A stretch of DNA of 42,936 bases from an uncultured Flavonifractor sp. (GCF_944385615.1 NZ_CALWXV010000019.1:1-42936), one strand, 5' to 3'. Shown: positions 7,361 through 15,725, numbered from the stretch's first letter. Notes: generated by a model from the letters alone, not told the origin. Translations and numbers: made by a program.

Positions 7361-7365
7361 AATGG

Positions 7366-8691
7366 CTACTGTTTGACCGGTTCGCTTTTGGGATGGCGGA
7401 AAGGCGGCGGCAGATAGTCGTCCGCCTCCTCCTTGCCGGCCATGGAGCGCATCCGCTCCCGCACCTTGAAGATACAGTCGTCCTCCGAGGCCCGGCCCAG
7501 GATCACATCCTCCGCGAAGGCGTGACAGGAGGGCGCACCGCAGGACCCGCAGTGCAGGCCGGGCAGATGAGACTCCAGCTCCTGAATCCGCAGCTGCTTG
7601 TTGAGGGCGGCTCCCAGGTCCTGATCCAGCACAAAGGTGGGTAAGTACTGCAGCTCCTTATCCCGGCGTACAATATCCCGATCCTTCCCCTCAAACTGGA
7701 ACCGGTTGCGGGACACGGGCTGTCCTTTCATCAGGCTCTTCAGCCGCATCTTGGCCGCATAGGGATTTTCCACCGTGAAGCAGCCGCCCACACACCCCTG
7801 GGTGCAGGCGGACAGCTCCAGAAAGTCGGCCTCCGGCAGGCGGCCGTCCTCGATCTCCTCCAGCATACGGATCACATTGCCAACGCCGTCCACCGACACG
7901 CACCGATCCCCCAGCCGGGCGGCGCTCTCGCCGCCGCAGGAGGCCCAGCCCATGCCGATGATACCGGAGGAGGCCATGGGCTCCACGTTTTCCAGGTGCT
8001 TCATAGGGCTTAAAAGCCGCAGGTAGATGTCCCGGATGGCAAAGGCTCCATCCAGCACCGGATGGCTCAGGCCTTCGGAGACACGGGCGGCGGTGACCTT
8101 GGAGGAGCAGGGCACGATGGCGAACACGCCGATCTTCTCCGGGGGCAGGCCGGTTTCCTGTTCCGCCTCCCGGCGGGCCAGGATGGCCGCCAGCTCCATG
8201 GGGAGAATGGTACAGGCCACATGACCCATCAGCTTGGGAAAGCGCATCCGAATCAGCCGGAGCACCGTGGGACAGGAGGAGGAGATCTGAGGGGTCACTG
8301 AGGAAGCGCCGGAACGGATGCACTGCCGCTCAAAGTCGGAAAGCATCTCGGCGGCCTTGGATACCTCATAGACCTTGTGAAAGCCGATTTGTAAAAACGC
8401 GTTGAGGATAATATCTATGTTGTCCAGATTGTGGAACTGCCCGTAAAGGGCGGGCTCCGGCAGGGCAACGCAGTACTCATACCGGGTCAGCACGTCCAGC
8501 TCGTCGCCCACCGATTTGATGGCCTTGTGGGGACAGACCCGAATACAGGAACCGCAGTCGATACAGCGGTCGGGCAGAATGGTGGCCTTGCGGCCACGCA
8601 CCCGGATGGCCTCGGTGGGACAGCACTTGATGCAGGAGGTACAGCCTCTGCACCGGCGGTTGTCCAGTACCACGGAATGCCTCATAGCCAT
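7366..8691 (-). CDS. [FeFe]-hydrogenase-like protein with altered H-cluster motifs
   Basis: This 441-residue protein is related to [FeFe] hydrogenases but looks like a sensory or regulatory form. It begins with two [4Fe-4S] ferredoxin sites (CRGCTSCIKCCP and CIDCGSCIRVCP), followed by a hydrogenase large-subunit-like domain. The H-cluster motifs are changed: SSSCPTV in place of TSCCPxW (the proton-relay Cys is Ser, the cluster ligand Cys is kept), VPCSSKVTA in place of MPCxxKxxE, and SACTQGCVGGC in place of MACxxGCxxGGG. The C-terminus adds a four-Cys Fe-S domain (CGSCGAPSCHAFAEDV...C, about residues 378-405). No PAS domain is present, unlike the HydS proteins I recall. Companion genes for an ATPase and DRTGG proteins suggest it senses H2 or redox state and signals to them. 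GGAGG lies upstream of the ATG. Confidence 0.85.
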   Translation of the reverse strand: MAMRHSVVLDNRRCRGCTSCIKCCPTEAIRVRGRKATILPDRCIDCGSCIRVCPHKAIKSVGDELDVLTRYEYCVALPEPALYGQFHNLDNIDIILNAFLQIGFHKVYEVSKAAEMLSDFERQCIRSGASSVTPQISSSCPTVLRLIRMRFPKLMGHVACTILPMELAAILARREAEQETGLPPEKIGVFAIVPCSSKVTAARVSEGLSHPVLDGAFAIRDIYLRLLSPMKHLENVEPMASSGIIGMGWASCGGESAARLGDRCVSVDGVGNVIRMLEEIEDGRLPEADFLELSACTQGCVGGCFTVENPYAAKMRLKSLMKGQPVSRNRFQFEGKDRDIVRRDKELQYLPTFVLDQDLGAALNKQLRIQELESHLPGLHCGSCGAPSCHAFAEDVILGRASEDDCIFKVRERMRSMAGKEEADDYLPPPFRHPKSEPVKQ

Positions 8692-8726
8692 GGGACTGCC
8701 TTACCTCCCTTCGCCAGAGACAGGAT

Positions 8727-9152
8727 TCACTGCGGAATCTTGATCTTGATGGTGACGGTGGTGCCCTTGCCCACCTCGGTGTCGATGATCATCTCATCGG
8801 AGTAACGCTTCATGTTGGGCAGACCCATGCCTGCGCCAAAGCCCAGCTCCCGCGCGGTGGAGCCAGCGGTGGAGTAGCCCTCCTGCATGGCCTGCTCCAC
8901 GTCGGGGATGCCCGGGCCGGTGTCGGCCATGCGGATGACGATCTGCTCAGGCTCCACTTCCACCTCGGCCTGTCCGCCGTCGGCGTGAATGACCATGTTG
9001 ATTTCGCCCTCATACATACAGATGGAGGCCCTGCGGATCACATCCTGAGGCAGACCCAGCTTTTTCAGGGTGAGCTTCATCTTGCTGGAGGCTTCGCCGG
9101 CCTCAATCAGGTCGCCGCCCTCCACGGGGTATACAAGTCTAATCGTTTCCAT
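8727..9152 (-). CDS. RsbW-like serine-kinase-type ATPase
   Basis: This 141-residue protein is an anti-sigma-factor type GHKL ATPase. The N-box region is modified (ASICMYEGEINMVIHA), and the G1 box (DTGPGIPD) and G2 box (GFGAGMGLPNMKRYSD) are clear. The ATG at 9152 is chosen because GAGGG lies seven bases upstream; it overlaps the preceding DRTGG gene by 14 bases. RsbW relatives phosphorylate STAS-domain partners, but none is adjacent; a STAS protein is encoded at 37244, far away. Its place between a DRTGG gene and the hydrogenase-like gene suggests that it relays a redox or H2 signal. This is inferred. Confidence 0.82.
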   Translation of the reverse strand: METIRLVYPVEGGDLIEAGEASSKMKLTLKKLGLPQDVIRRASICMYEGEINMVIHADGGQAEVEVEPEQIVIRMADTGPGIPDVEQAMQEGYSTAGSTARELGFGAGMGLPNMKRYSDEMIIDTEVGKGTTVTIKIKIPQ

Positions 9153-9495
9153 CGCAATTCCCTCGCAATCCATTGTAGTAAAGCAGACCACAGGCCTCGT
9201 ACATGCGCTTGGGGCAGGTCATGACCACGATATCCCGCTCGGCGGCCAGATCGAGAATGTCCTGTCCCGGTACCTTGCCCCGGACAAAGACGATACAGTT
9301 GATCTCCACCATGTCCGCTGTGCGCACTACCTGAGGGTTGACCAGTCCGGTGAGCAGCAGAGCCTGATTTTTGACATAAGCCAGTACATCGCTCATGAAA
9401 TCACTGCCGCAGGCGGAGTCCACCTCCCAGTCCAGGTGGTCCTCCCCACATAGTACGGTGGCCTTCAGGATTTCCTTGATGTCGGAAAGCAGCAT
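9139..9495 (-). CDS. DRTGG-domain protein (second copy), first gene of the regulatory unit
   Basis: This 118-residue protein is a second DRTGG-type protein, distantly similar to the one at 6944-7282: LLTGLVNPQVVRTADMVEINCIVFVRGKVPGQDILDLAAERDIVVMTCPKRMYEACGLL has the same order of strands and helices. It carries extra Cys residues (near 17, 29, 67 and 93-101), unlike the other copy. I place the start at the ATG at 9495 rather than 9501 because GGGGAG is then six bases upstream; for the earlier ATG the spacing would be zero. A good promoter precedes it, so it leads a transcript with the RsbW-like ATPase and the hydrogenase-like protein. Confidence 0.75.
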   Translation of the reverse strand: MLLSDIKEILKATVLCGEDHLDWEVDSACGSDFMSDVLAYVKNQALLLTGLVNPQVVRTADMVEINCIVFVRGKVPGQDILDLAAERDIVVMTCPKRMYEACGLLYYNGLRGNCDGND

Positions 9496-9541
9496 TGCCA
9501 TCTCCCCTTCCGTGGAAAAACTAAACTCTCAGTTTATGGGC

Positions 9542-9570
9542 ATTGTACCACAAAACCACGCGGAGTGCAA
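9542..9570 (-). promoter_or_regulatory. Promoter of the DRTGG-ATPase-hydrogenase-like unit
   Basis: On the minus strand TTGCAC (9565-9570) and TACAAT (9542-9547) are 17 bases apart, about 45 bases upstream of the first start codon. Confidence 0.75.
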
Positions 9571-9635
9571 AGGGTTCGTTGAAATATTCACAAAGTTTTT
9601 CCCGCCGCAAATTTGGTTTTGGTCATTCCGGGCTA

Positions 9636-9665
9636 TTGACATTCCGGGAAGGGGGCGGCTATAAT
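9636..9665 (+). promoter_or_regulatory. Promoter of serC-serA
   Basis: TTGACA (9636-9641) and TATAAT (9660-9665) are 18 bases apart. About 90 bases of leader follow before serC; I see no T-box or other known regulatory RNA in it. It is divergent from the promoter at 9542-9570. Confidence 0.85.
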
Positions 9666-9763
9666 ATGCTTTATCAAGATAAAGCGGTCAAGTGTTTACC
9701 GAGCTGAACGTCCGCTGTCTTGGGTATTTGTATGAAAAATAGGAATCAAGGAGGCCATCTATC

Positions 9764-10849
9764 ATGGGTAACGAGCGAGTCTACAATTTCTCCGCAGGCC
9801 CGTCCATGCTCCCCCTGGAAGTGCTGGAGCGTGCTGGAGCCGAGATCACCAACTATCAGGGTTCCGGCATGTCAGTTATGGAGATGAGCCACCGATCTAA
9901 GGTGTTCCAGAAGATTTTTGACGACACCCAGGCCAAGCTGCGCAAGCTGATGAACATGCCGGAGGGATACAAGATTCTGTTTCTCCAGGGCGGCGCCTCT
10001 TCCCAGTTCTCCATGGCGCCCCTGAACCTGATCGGCAAGACCGGAAAGGCCGACTACGCCGTCACCGGCAACTTCTCCAACATCGCCTATAAAGAGGCCC
10101 AGAAGTACGGCCAGATCAACCTGGCCGCCTCTTCCGCCGATAAGAACCACACCTACATCCCCGCCCAGGACCAGTTGAAGCTGGACCCTGAGGCCAGCTA
10201 CTTCTACTACTGCGCCAACAACACCATCTACGGCACCGAGTGGCAGTATATCCCCGAGACCAACGGCGTGCCCATCGTGTGCGATATGTCCTCCGACATT
10301 CTCTCCCGCCCGGTGGACGTGAGCAAGTACGGCATCATCTTTGCCGGCGCCCAGAAGAACATGGCCCCCGCCGGTCTGACGGTGGTTATCATCAAGGAGG
10401 AGCTGGCCGGCCACGAGCTGCCCTATACCCCCCTGATGATGAACTATAAGACCATGATCGACAAGGATTCCATGTACAACACTCCGCCCTGCTGGTGCAT
10501 CTATATGCTGGGTCTGGTGCTGGACTGGCTGGAGGAGCAGGGGGGCATCCCCGGCATGGAGGCCATCAAGCACGGCAAGGCCCAGATGCTGTACGACGTC
10601 ATTGATTCCTCCAAGTTGTTTACCTGCGCCGTGGAGCCCGGTTCCCGGTCCGATATGAACGTGGTGTTCCGCACCGGCAGCGACGAGCTGGACGCCAAGT
10701 TTGTCAAGGAGAGCGTGGAGGCCGGTTTTACCAACCTGAAGGGCCACCGCTCCGTGGGCGGTATGCGCGCGTCCATCTACAACGCCATGCCCACCGAAGG
10801 CGTGGAAAAACTTTGCGACTTCATCAAGGCGTTTGACAAGAACAACTGA
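9764..10849 (+). CDS. serC: Phosphoserine aminotransferase
   Basis: SerC (361 residues) converts 3-phosphohydroxypyruvate and glutamate to phosphoserine and 2-oxoglutarate, using PLP in the cytoplasm. The N-terminal NFSAGPSMLP, the QGGASSQF phosphate-binding segment and the PLP lysine in AGAQKN (K198) are present, and the C-terminal GHRSVGGMRASIYNA is typical. Length is normal. A GGAGG site lies upstream of the ATG. serA follows after 17 bases, so both enzymes of the phosphorylated serine pathway are co-transcribed; no serB is seen in the window. Confidence 0.97.
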   Translation: MGNERVYNFSAGPSMLPLEVLERAGAEITNYQGSGMSVMEMSHRSKVFQKIFDDTQAKLRKLMNMPEGYKILFLQGGASSQFSMAPLNLIGKTGKADYAVTGNFSNIAYKEAQKYGQINLAASSADKNHTYIPAQDQLKLDPEASYFYYCANNTIYGTEWQYIPETNGVPIVCDMSSDILSRPVDVSKYGIIFAGAQKNMAPAGLTVVIIKEELAGHELPYTPLMMNYKTMIDKDSMYNTPPCWCIYMLGLVLDWLEEQGGIPGMEAIKHGKAQMLYDVIDSSKLFTCAVEPGSRSDMNVVFRTGSDELDAKFVKESVEAGFTNLKGHRSVGGMRASIYNAMPTEGVEKLCDFIKAFDKNN

Positions 10850-10866
10850 CAGGAGGTAGCGTCGTC

Positions 10867-12036
10867 ATGTTTCGCATCAAAACATTGAATAAAATTTCCC
10901 CCGCCGGACTTTCCGTCCTGGATCAGACCCGCTTCTCCGTCAGCGAGGACGTGGAGAACGAGGACGGCATTCTGGTCCGCTCCGCCGATATGCACGAGTA
11001 TCCCTTCCCGGACTCCCTGCGGGCCATTGCCCGAGCGGGGGCGGGTACCAACAATATCCCCATCGACCGCTGTTCTGAGGCGGGCGTGGTGGTCTTCAAT
11101 ACCCCCGGCGCCAATGCCAACGCCGTAAAGGAGCTGGCGGTGTGCGGCCTGCTGCTGGCCTCCCGGAAGATCACCGCCGGGTCTGAGTGGATCAAAGCTC
11201 AGGCCGCCGACGGCGCCGACGTGGAGAAGGTGGTGGAGAAGGGCAAGAGCCAGTTTGTGGGCCCTGAGCTGTCCGGTAAGATGCTGGGCGTCATCGGTCT
11301 GGGGGCCATCGGCGTGCAGGTGGCCAACATCGCCACCAAGCTGGGTATGACCGTCTTTGGCTATGACCCCTTCCTCAGCGTGGATGCCGCCCTGTCCCTG
11401 TCCAGGCTGGTCCACCGGGCCATGGACCTGGAGACTATCTACAAAAACTGCGATTACATCACCCTCCATGTGCCCCAGACCCCCGAGACCCGGGGCATGA
11501 TTAACGAGGACGCCTTTCACATGATGAAGGGCGGCGTGCGCATCCTCAACCTGGCCCGGGGCGGCCTGGTGAACGACGATGATATGCTGGCGGCGCTGGA
11601 CTCCGGCAAGGTGGCCGCCTACGTCACCGACTTCCCCAACAACAAGATCCTTCAGGGCAAAAATGTCATTGCCATTCCCCACCTGGGAGCCTCCACCCCT
11701 GAGAGTGAGGAGAATTGCGCTGTCATGGCCGCCCAGGAGCTGAAGGACTACCTGGAAAACGGCAACATCAAAAACTCCGTCAACCTGCCCACCCTGGTGC
11801 AGGAGTGGAGCGGTGTGTCCCGGCTGTGCATCATCCACCGGAACGTCCCCGGCGCCATCGCCAACATTACCGGCCTGCTGTCTAAGGAAGGGGTCAACGT
11901 GGAGAACATGACCAACAAGTCCAAGAAGGACTACGCCTATACCGTGGTGGACATGGGCAGCCGTATCAGCGAGGCGGTGGTTGACGAGATCCGGGGCCTG
12001 GACGGCGTGTGCCGGGTGCGGGTGCTCAATCATTGA
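10867..12036 (+). CDS. serA: D-3-phosphoglycerate dehydrogenase with ACT domain
   Basis: SerA (389 residues) oxidises 3-phosphoglycerate with NAD as the first step of serine synthesis. The substrate domain comes first, then the Rossmann motif (GLGAIGVQVANIATKLG), the catalytic Arg region (NLARGGLVND), and the His motif (PHLGASTPESEENCA). The C-terminal 70 residues form an ACT domain (HRNVPGAIANITGLLSKEG), which probably allows serine feedback. It is the short form, without the intervening domain of longer SerA types. AGGAGGT precedes the ATG. The stop codon is only four bases before the -35 box of the thiamin operon promoter, with no terminator between. Confidence 0.96.
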   Translation: MFRIKTLNKISPAGLSVLDQTRFSVSEDVENEDGILVRSADMHEYPFPDSLRAIARAGAGTNNIPIDRCSEAGVVVFNTPGANANAVKELAVCGLLLASRKITAGSEWIKAQAADGADVEKVVEKGKSQFVGPELSGKMLGVIGLGAIGVQVANIATKLGMTVFGYDPFLSVDAALSLSRLVHRAMDLETIYKNCDYITLHVPQTPETRGMINEDAFHMMKGGVRILNLARGGLVNDDDMLAALDSGKVAAYVTDFPNNKILQGKNVIAIPHLGASTPESEENCAVMAAQELKDYLENGNIKNSVNLPTLVQEWSGVSRLCIIHRNVPGAIANITGLLSKEGVNVENMTNKSKKDYAYTVVDMGSRISEAVVDEIRGLDGVCRVRVLNH

Positions 12037-12039
12037 GGA

Positions 12040-12068
12040 TTGACAAGCCTGTCAAAACAAGTTAAAAT
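12040..12068 (+). promoter_or_regulatory. Promoter of the thiamin operon
   Basis: TTGACA (12040-12045) and TAAAAT (12063-12068) are 17 bases apart and directly precede the TPP riboswitch. A perfect inverted repeat, TTGACA-AGCC-TGTCAA (12040-12055), covers the -35 box and could be an operator. Confidence 0.8.
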
Positions 12069-12069
12069 T

Positions 12070-12162
12070 GAGCGTGCAAGGGAGCTTCCGCGAGGAGGCT
12101 GAGAGGAGGGGAGAGTCCCTCGACCTGACCTGATTTGGGTAATGCCAACGTAGGGACGCAGC
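12070..12162 (+). promoter_or_regulatory. TPP riboswitch (THI element)
   Basis: The conserved THI-box elements are in place: CTGAGA near 12099, the CCTGA-type segment near 12128, and GGGTAATGCCAACGTAGGGA near 12136-12155, with a P1 closing helix formed by GCGT (12072) and ACGC (12156). It precedes thiD and a terminator, so TPP binding should end transcription. Confidence 0.96.
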
Positions 12163-12216
12163 ATATCTTCCGTGCGAAGCCTCCTTTTGGGGAGGCGTAT
12201 CAAGACGTACAGAATC

Positions 12217-12248
12217 GCGGCAGGTCCCGTTGGGGCCTGCCGCTTTTT
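12217..12248 (+). terminator. Riboswitch-controlled intrinsic terminator
   Basis: A 12-bp stem (12217-12228 with 12232-12243, one wobble pair) with a GTT loop is followed by TTTTT. It is 55 bases after the TPP aptamer and 37 bases before thiD, as expected for transcription attenuation. A smaller hairpin (12179-12196) lies between and may take part in the switch. Confidence 0.88.
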
Positions 12249-12284
12249 GCGCCCTGACCCATCAAGAGAAAGAAGGAATGGACC

Positions 12285-13103
12285 ATGAAATGCGTATTGA
12301 CCATCGCCGGCAGCGACTCCAGCGGCGGGGCCGGTATTCAGGCTGATCTGAAGACCATGACCTGCCTGGGGGTGTACGGCATGAGCGCCATCACCGCCCT
12401 TACCGCCCAGAACACTACCGGCGTTCGGGACGTGCTGGAGGCCACCCCGGAGTTTGTGGGAGAGCAGCTGGACTGTATTTTTGAGGACATCCGGCCCCAG
12501 GCCGTCAAGATCGGCATGGTGTCCTCTGCCCCCATCATCCGGGTGATTGGACAGAAGCTGCGGCAGTACGGGGCGGAAAACATTGTGGTGGACCCGGTGA
12601 TGGTGTCCACCAGCGGCTCCGCCCTCATGCAGGACAGCGCCCTTACCGCCCTGATGGAGGAGCTTTTCCCCCTGGCCAGCGTCATCACCCCCAACATCCC
12701 CGAGGCCCAGCGGCTGTGCGGCTTTGCTATCGAGACAGAGGAGGATATGCTGCGGGCCGCCCCGGCCATCGGGGCCACCCTCAGCGGGGCGGTGCTGGTA
12801 AAAGGGGGGCACCTGAGCGCTGCCGCCGACGATCTGCTGTGGCAGAGGGGAGAGGAGCGTTGGTTCAAGGCGCCCCGGGTGGATAACCCCAACAACCACG
12901 GCTCGGGCTGTACCCTGTCCTCCGCCATCGCCTCCTTCCTGGCTTTGGGGGAGGATCTGCCCGGCGCAGTGGGGAAGGCCAAGCAGTATATCACCGCCGC
13001 CATGGAGGCCAGGCTGGACCTGGGCCGGGGCAGCGGTCCTCTGTGGCACAACTACGCCATCCCCCAGGGGGGCGCGGTGGAGATGGGGAGGGCAGAGCGG
13101 TGA
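12285..13103 (+). CDS. thiD: Hydroxymethylpyrimidine (phosphate) kinase
   Basis: ThiD (272 residues) phosphorylates HMP and HMP-P to HMP-PP for thiamin synthesis. The ribokinase-type substrate site GSDSSGGAGIQADLKT is at the N-terminus, and the catalytic GSGCTLSSA anion hole is near residue 205. AAGAAGGA precedes the ATG. As the first gene after the TPP riboswitch it should be shut off by TPP. Its stop overlaps the GTG of the next gene. Confidence 0.96.
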   Translation: MKCVLTIAGSDSSGGAGIQADLKTMTCLGVYGMSAITALTAQNTTGVRDVLEATPEFVGEQLDCIFEDIRPQAVKIGMVSSAPIIRVIGQKLRQYGAENIVVDPVMVSTSGSALMQDSALTALMEELFPLASVITPNIPEAQRLCGFAIETEEDMLRAAPAIGATLSGAVLVKGGHLSAAADDLLWQRGEERWFKAPRVDNPNNHGSGCTLSSAIASFLALGEDLPGAVGKAKQYITAAMEARLDLGRGSGPLWHNYAIPQGGAVEMGRAER

Positions 13104-13612
13104 GAGAGCGCACTGCCGCCAAGAAGCTGACCATTGCCAGCCTCCTCACCGCCGTGGCGGTGGTGGGCAGCCTCTTTTCCTTTCCGATTCTGGGCTCCCG
13201 ATGCGCCCCGGTGCAGCATATGGTAAACCTTCTGTGCGCCGTCTTTCTGGGGCCGGGCTACGGGCTGGCTACCGCCTTTGCCGCCAGTTTTTTACGCAAT
13301 CTGCTGGGCCTGGGCACTCCGCTGGCTTTCCCCGGCAGTATGGTGGGGGCCCTGGTGTGCGGCCTGACCTATGCCAAGACCCACAACCTGGGGGCCACCT
13401 GTGTGGGTGAAGTCTTTGGCACCGGCATTTTGGGGGGCCTGGCCGCCTGGCCCATCGCTACCCTGATTCTGGGTCAGACCGCGGCGGTGTATGCCTACAT
13501 GGGTCCCTTCCTGGTGTCCACCGTGGGCGGCTCTATCATTGCCGGGGTGGTGCTCTTTGCCCTGAAACGCTCCGGCGGTCTGGGGGTCATGCAGACCCTG
13601 GTCAGGCGGTGA
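13100..13612 (+). CDS. thiW: ThiW-type HMP/thiazole transporter S component
   Basis: This hydrophobic 170-residue protein fits the ThiW family of energy-coupling-factor substrate-binding components, associated with uptake of a thiamin precursor. About five membrane helices are visible after KKLTIASLLTAVAVVGSLFS, with the loop PILGSRCAPVQHMVNLLCAVFLGP and the SFLRNLLGLGTPLAFPGSM segment. I place the start at the GTG at 13100, which overlaps the thiD stop and has GGGGAGG upstream; a longer form inside thiD is unlikely. It would need shared ECF ATPases and the T component, which are not in the window. Confidence 0.88.
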   Translation: MRERTAAKKLTIASLLTAVAVVGSLFSFPILGSRCAPVQHMVNLLCAVFLGPGYGLATAFAASFLRNLLGLGTPLAFPGSMVGALVCGLTYAKTHNLGATCVGEVFGTGILGGLAAWPIATLILGQTAAVYAYMGPFLVSTVGGSIIAGVVLFALKRSGGLGVMQTLVRR

Positions 13613-13617
13613 GGGCC

Positions 13618-14454
13618 ATGGAGCGAAGCGAATTTGCCGCCCTGTTGGAGGCAGTGCGGGAGAAAGCCCCCCTGGTCCAGTGTATTACCAACATCGTCAC
13701 CGTCAACGACTGCGCCAACATTCTGCTGGCGGCGGGGGCTTCCGCCACCATGGCCCACCATCCTCTGGAGGTGGCCGACGCGGTGGCGGGCGTTCAGGCC
13801 CTGGTGCTCAACCTGGGGGCGGTGGGGGACCGGGAGGCCATGTTCATCGCCGGAAAAGAGGCCAACAAGCTGGGAGTGCCGGTGGTCTTTGACCCGGTGG
13901 CCGCCGGGTTTACCGGCCTGCGGCGGGAGACCGCCCGCAGGCTGCTGGAAGAAGTGCACTTTGCCGTTATCCGGGGCAACGCCTCGGAGATCCGGGCCCT
14001 CACCGAGGACAAGGAGGGGGGCAGCGGAGTGGATGTGGCCGCCGCCGACGCCGTCACCGAGTCGGGCCTGCCCCAGGCGGCGGCTCTGGCCCGCACCCTG
14101 TCCAAGCGGACCGGGGCGGCGGTGACCCTCTCCGGGGCGGTGGATATCATCGCCCAGGGGGACCGGGTCCTCTTTCTCCGCAACGGCAGCCCCACCATGG
14201 CCCGCATTACCGGCAGCGGCTGTATGCTGTCCGCCCTCACCGGGGCCTTCTGCGGGGCAAGGCCGGACCAGCCCTTTGAGGCGGCGGCCGCCGCGGCGGT
14301 GTCCATCGCCCTGGCGGGCGAGCGGGCAGAAGGGCTGCGGCTGCAAAAGGGGACGGGCAACGCCACCTTCCGCATAGATCTGATCGACAGCGTGTTTAAC
14401 CTGACGGGGGAGCAGCTGATACAAGGAGTGCGTTATGAAATTTACCGAGGATGA
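13618..14454 (+). CDS. thiM: Hydroxyethylthiazole kinase
   Basis: ThiM (278 residues) phosphorylates the thiazole alcohol THZ for salvage. The family signature QCITNIVTVNDCANILLAAG lies at residues 22-41, NLGAV and the nucleotide site follow, and the catalytic GSGCMLSAL is near residue 200. The ATG at 13618 is preceded by AGGCGG; a GTG at 13609 overlapping the thiW stop is the alternative and would add three residues. The gene overlaps thiE by 20 bases. Very high GC content is seen, as in the rest of the operon. Confidence 0.95.
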   Translation: MERSEFAALLEAVREKAPLVQCITNIVTVNDCANILLAAGASATMAHHPLEVADAVAGVQALVLNLGAVGDREAMFIAGKEANKLGVPVVFDPVAAGFTGLRRETARRLLEEVHFAVIRGNASEIRALTEDKEGGSGVDVAAADAVTESGLPQAAALARTLSKRTGAAVTLSGAVDIIAQGDRVLFLRNGSPTMARITGSGCMLSALTGAFCGARPDQPFEAAAAAAVSIALAGERAEGLRLQKGTGNATFRIDLIDSVFNLTGEQLIQGVRYEIYRG

Positions 14455-15094
14455 CATTCGGCGGGGGATGACCCTATACGCCGTCACCGACCGCAGCTGG
14501 CTGGGGGAGCGCACCCTGGTCCAGGTGGTGGAGCAGGTGCTGCGGGGGGGAGCCACCTTTCTCCAGCTCCGGGAAAAGGAGCTGGACCGTGCCGCTTTTC
14601 TGGCGGAGGCCAGGGAGCTGAAGGGACTGACTGCCAAATATCGAGTACCATTTGTAATAAATGATGATATTGATATCGCTTTGGAATCGGATGCGGACGG
14701 GGTACACCTGGGCCAGACCGATCTGATGGGCCGAGACGCGCGGACCCTCATTGGCCCGGACAAGATCCTGGGCATCACCGCCAACACGGTGGAGCTGGCG
14801 GTGGCGGCGGAAAAAGCTGGGGCGGATTACATCGGCGCCGGGGCGGTGTTCGGCACCACCACCAAGCAAAACGCCAAGAACCTGAGCCTGGATATTCTGC
14901 GGGACATTTGCCAGGCGGTGACCATCCCGGTGGTGGCCATTGGGGGTATCAACGGGGACAACCTGCCCCGGCTGGCTGGAACGGGGGCGGCGGGGGCCGC
15001 CGTGGTGTCCGCTCTCTTTGCCCAGAAAGACCCGGAGGAAGCCGCCCGCCGTCTGCGGGCTTTGGCAGAGAAAATGGTGACTGCCCATGGATAA
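14435..15094 (+). CDS. thiE: Thiamin-phosphate synthase
   Basis: ThiE (219 residues) joins HMP-PP and thiazole phosphate to make thiamin phosphate. The TIM-barrel motifs QLREKELD, VINDDIDIALESDADGVHLGQTD, GAGAVFGTTTK and AIGGING are all visible. It overlaps thiM upstream and the HAD gene downstream, so translation is coupled. A short AT-rich stretch (14640-14690) falls in the conserved VINDD region. GGAGTG serves as the ribosome binding site. Confidence 0.95.
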   Translation: MKFTEDDIRRGMTLYAVTDRSWLGERTLVQVVEQVLRGGATFLQLREKELDRAAFLAEARELKGLTAKYRVPFVINDDIDIALESDADGVHLGQTDLMGRDARTLIGPDKILGITANTVELAVAAEKAGADYIGAGAVFGTTTKQNAKNLSLDILRDICQAVTIPVVAIGGINGDNLPRLAGTGAAGAAVVSALFAQKDPEEAARRLRALAEKMVTAHG

Positions 15095-15725
15095 GCGGTT
15101 TTGTATTTTCGATATGGACGGCACCCTGGTGGACTCCATGCCCATCTGGAAATCCCTGAGCAGAGATTACCTGCAGGCCAGAGGACGCCACCCTACCCAG
15201 GCCCAGCTGGACGCCATGGGCCCCATGACCATGCTGGAGGGGGCCGCCTTTCTGATGGATACCTTTGGCGTGGAGGGCCCGCCTGAGCGGATCATTCAAG
15301 AGATGCACGCCGTCATGGAGGCCCACTACCGCACGGATATTCCCCTGAAGCCGGGCGTCAGAGCGTATTTGGAACGTTTGAGGGGAGAAGGGGCCAAGCT
15401 GTGCGTGGCCACCGCCACGGCGGAGCCTCTGGCCCAGGCCTGCCTGGAGCGGCTGGAGGTGGCCGGGTATTTTGACTTTATCCTTAGCTGTGAGACGGTG
15501 GGGGCGGGCAAGACCAAGCCCGACGTATATCTGGAGGCCGCCCGCCGCCTGGGGGCCAGCCCGACGGATACCGCCGTCTTTGAGGACGCCCTGTATGCCG
15601 CCCAGACCGCCAGAGAGGCGGGGTTTTATGTGGTGGGCATCCCGGAGGCAGCATATCAAGACGACTGGCCCGCTCTGGAGGAGTTGGCGGACGAGACCAT
15701 ATTGGATTGGAGGAAGGCTCTATGA
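15087..15725 (+). CDS. HAD-family phosphatase, candidate thiamin monophosphate phosphatase
   Basis: This 212-residue haloacid-dehalogenase-like hydrolase has all four motifs: DMDGT (residues 8-12), TATAE near 110, the Lys in GKTKPD near 142, and VFEDA near 163, plus a helical cap between motifs I and II. By sequence it resembles beta-phosphoglucomutase-like and phosphoglycolate phosphatase-like enzymes, but its place between thiE and tenA suggests that it dephosphorylates thiamin phosphate or HMP phosphate. Plants have a TenA-HAD fusion that acts as thiamin phosphate phosphatase, which supports this. It overlaps thiE by eight bases and tenA by four. Confidence 0.85.
   Translation: MDKRFCIFDMDGTLVDSMPIWKSLSRDYLQARGRHPTQAQLDAMGPMTMLEGAAFLMDTFGVEGPPERIIQEMHAVMEAHYRTDIPLKPGVRAYLERLRGEGAKLCVATATAEPLAQACLERLEVAGYFDFILSCETVGAGKTKPDVYLEAARRLGASPTDTAVFEDALYAAQTAREAGFYVVGIPEAAYQDDWPALEELADETILDWRKAL

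Noticed and set aside
9666-9763. A possible T-box or other leader RNA before serC
   Set aside because: No specifier stem, T-box sequence or terminator is visible in the 98-base leader.
14640-14690. An AT-rich patch in thiE as a sign of recombination
   Set aside because: It falls on a conserved motif (VINDDIDIAL) in frame with the rest, and the length is too short to call transfer.
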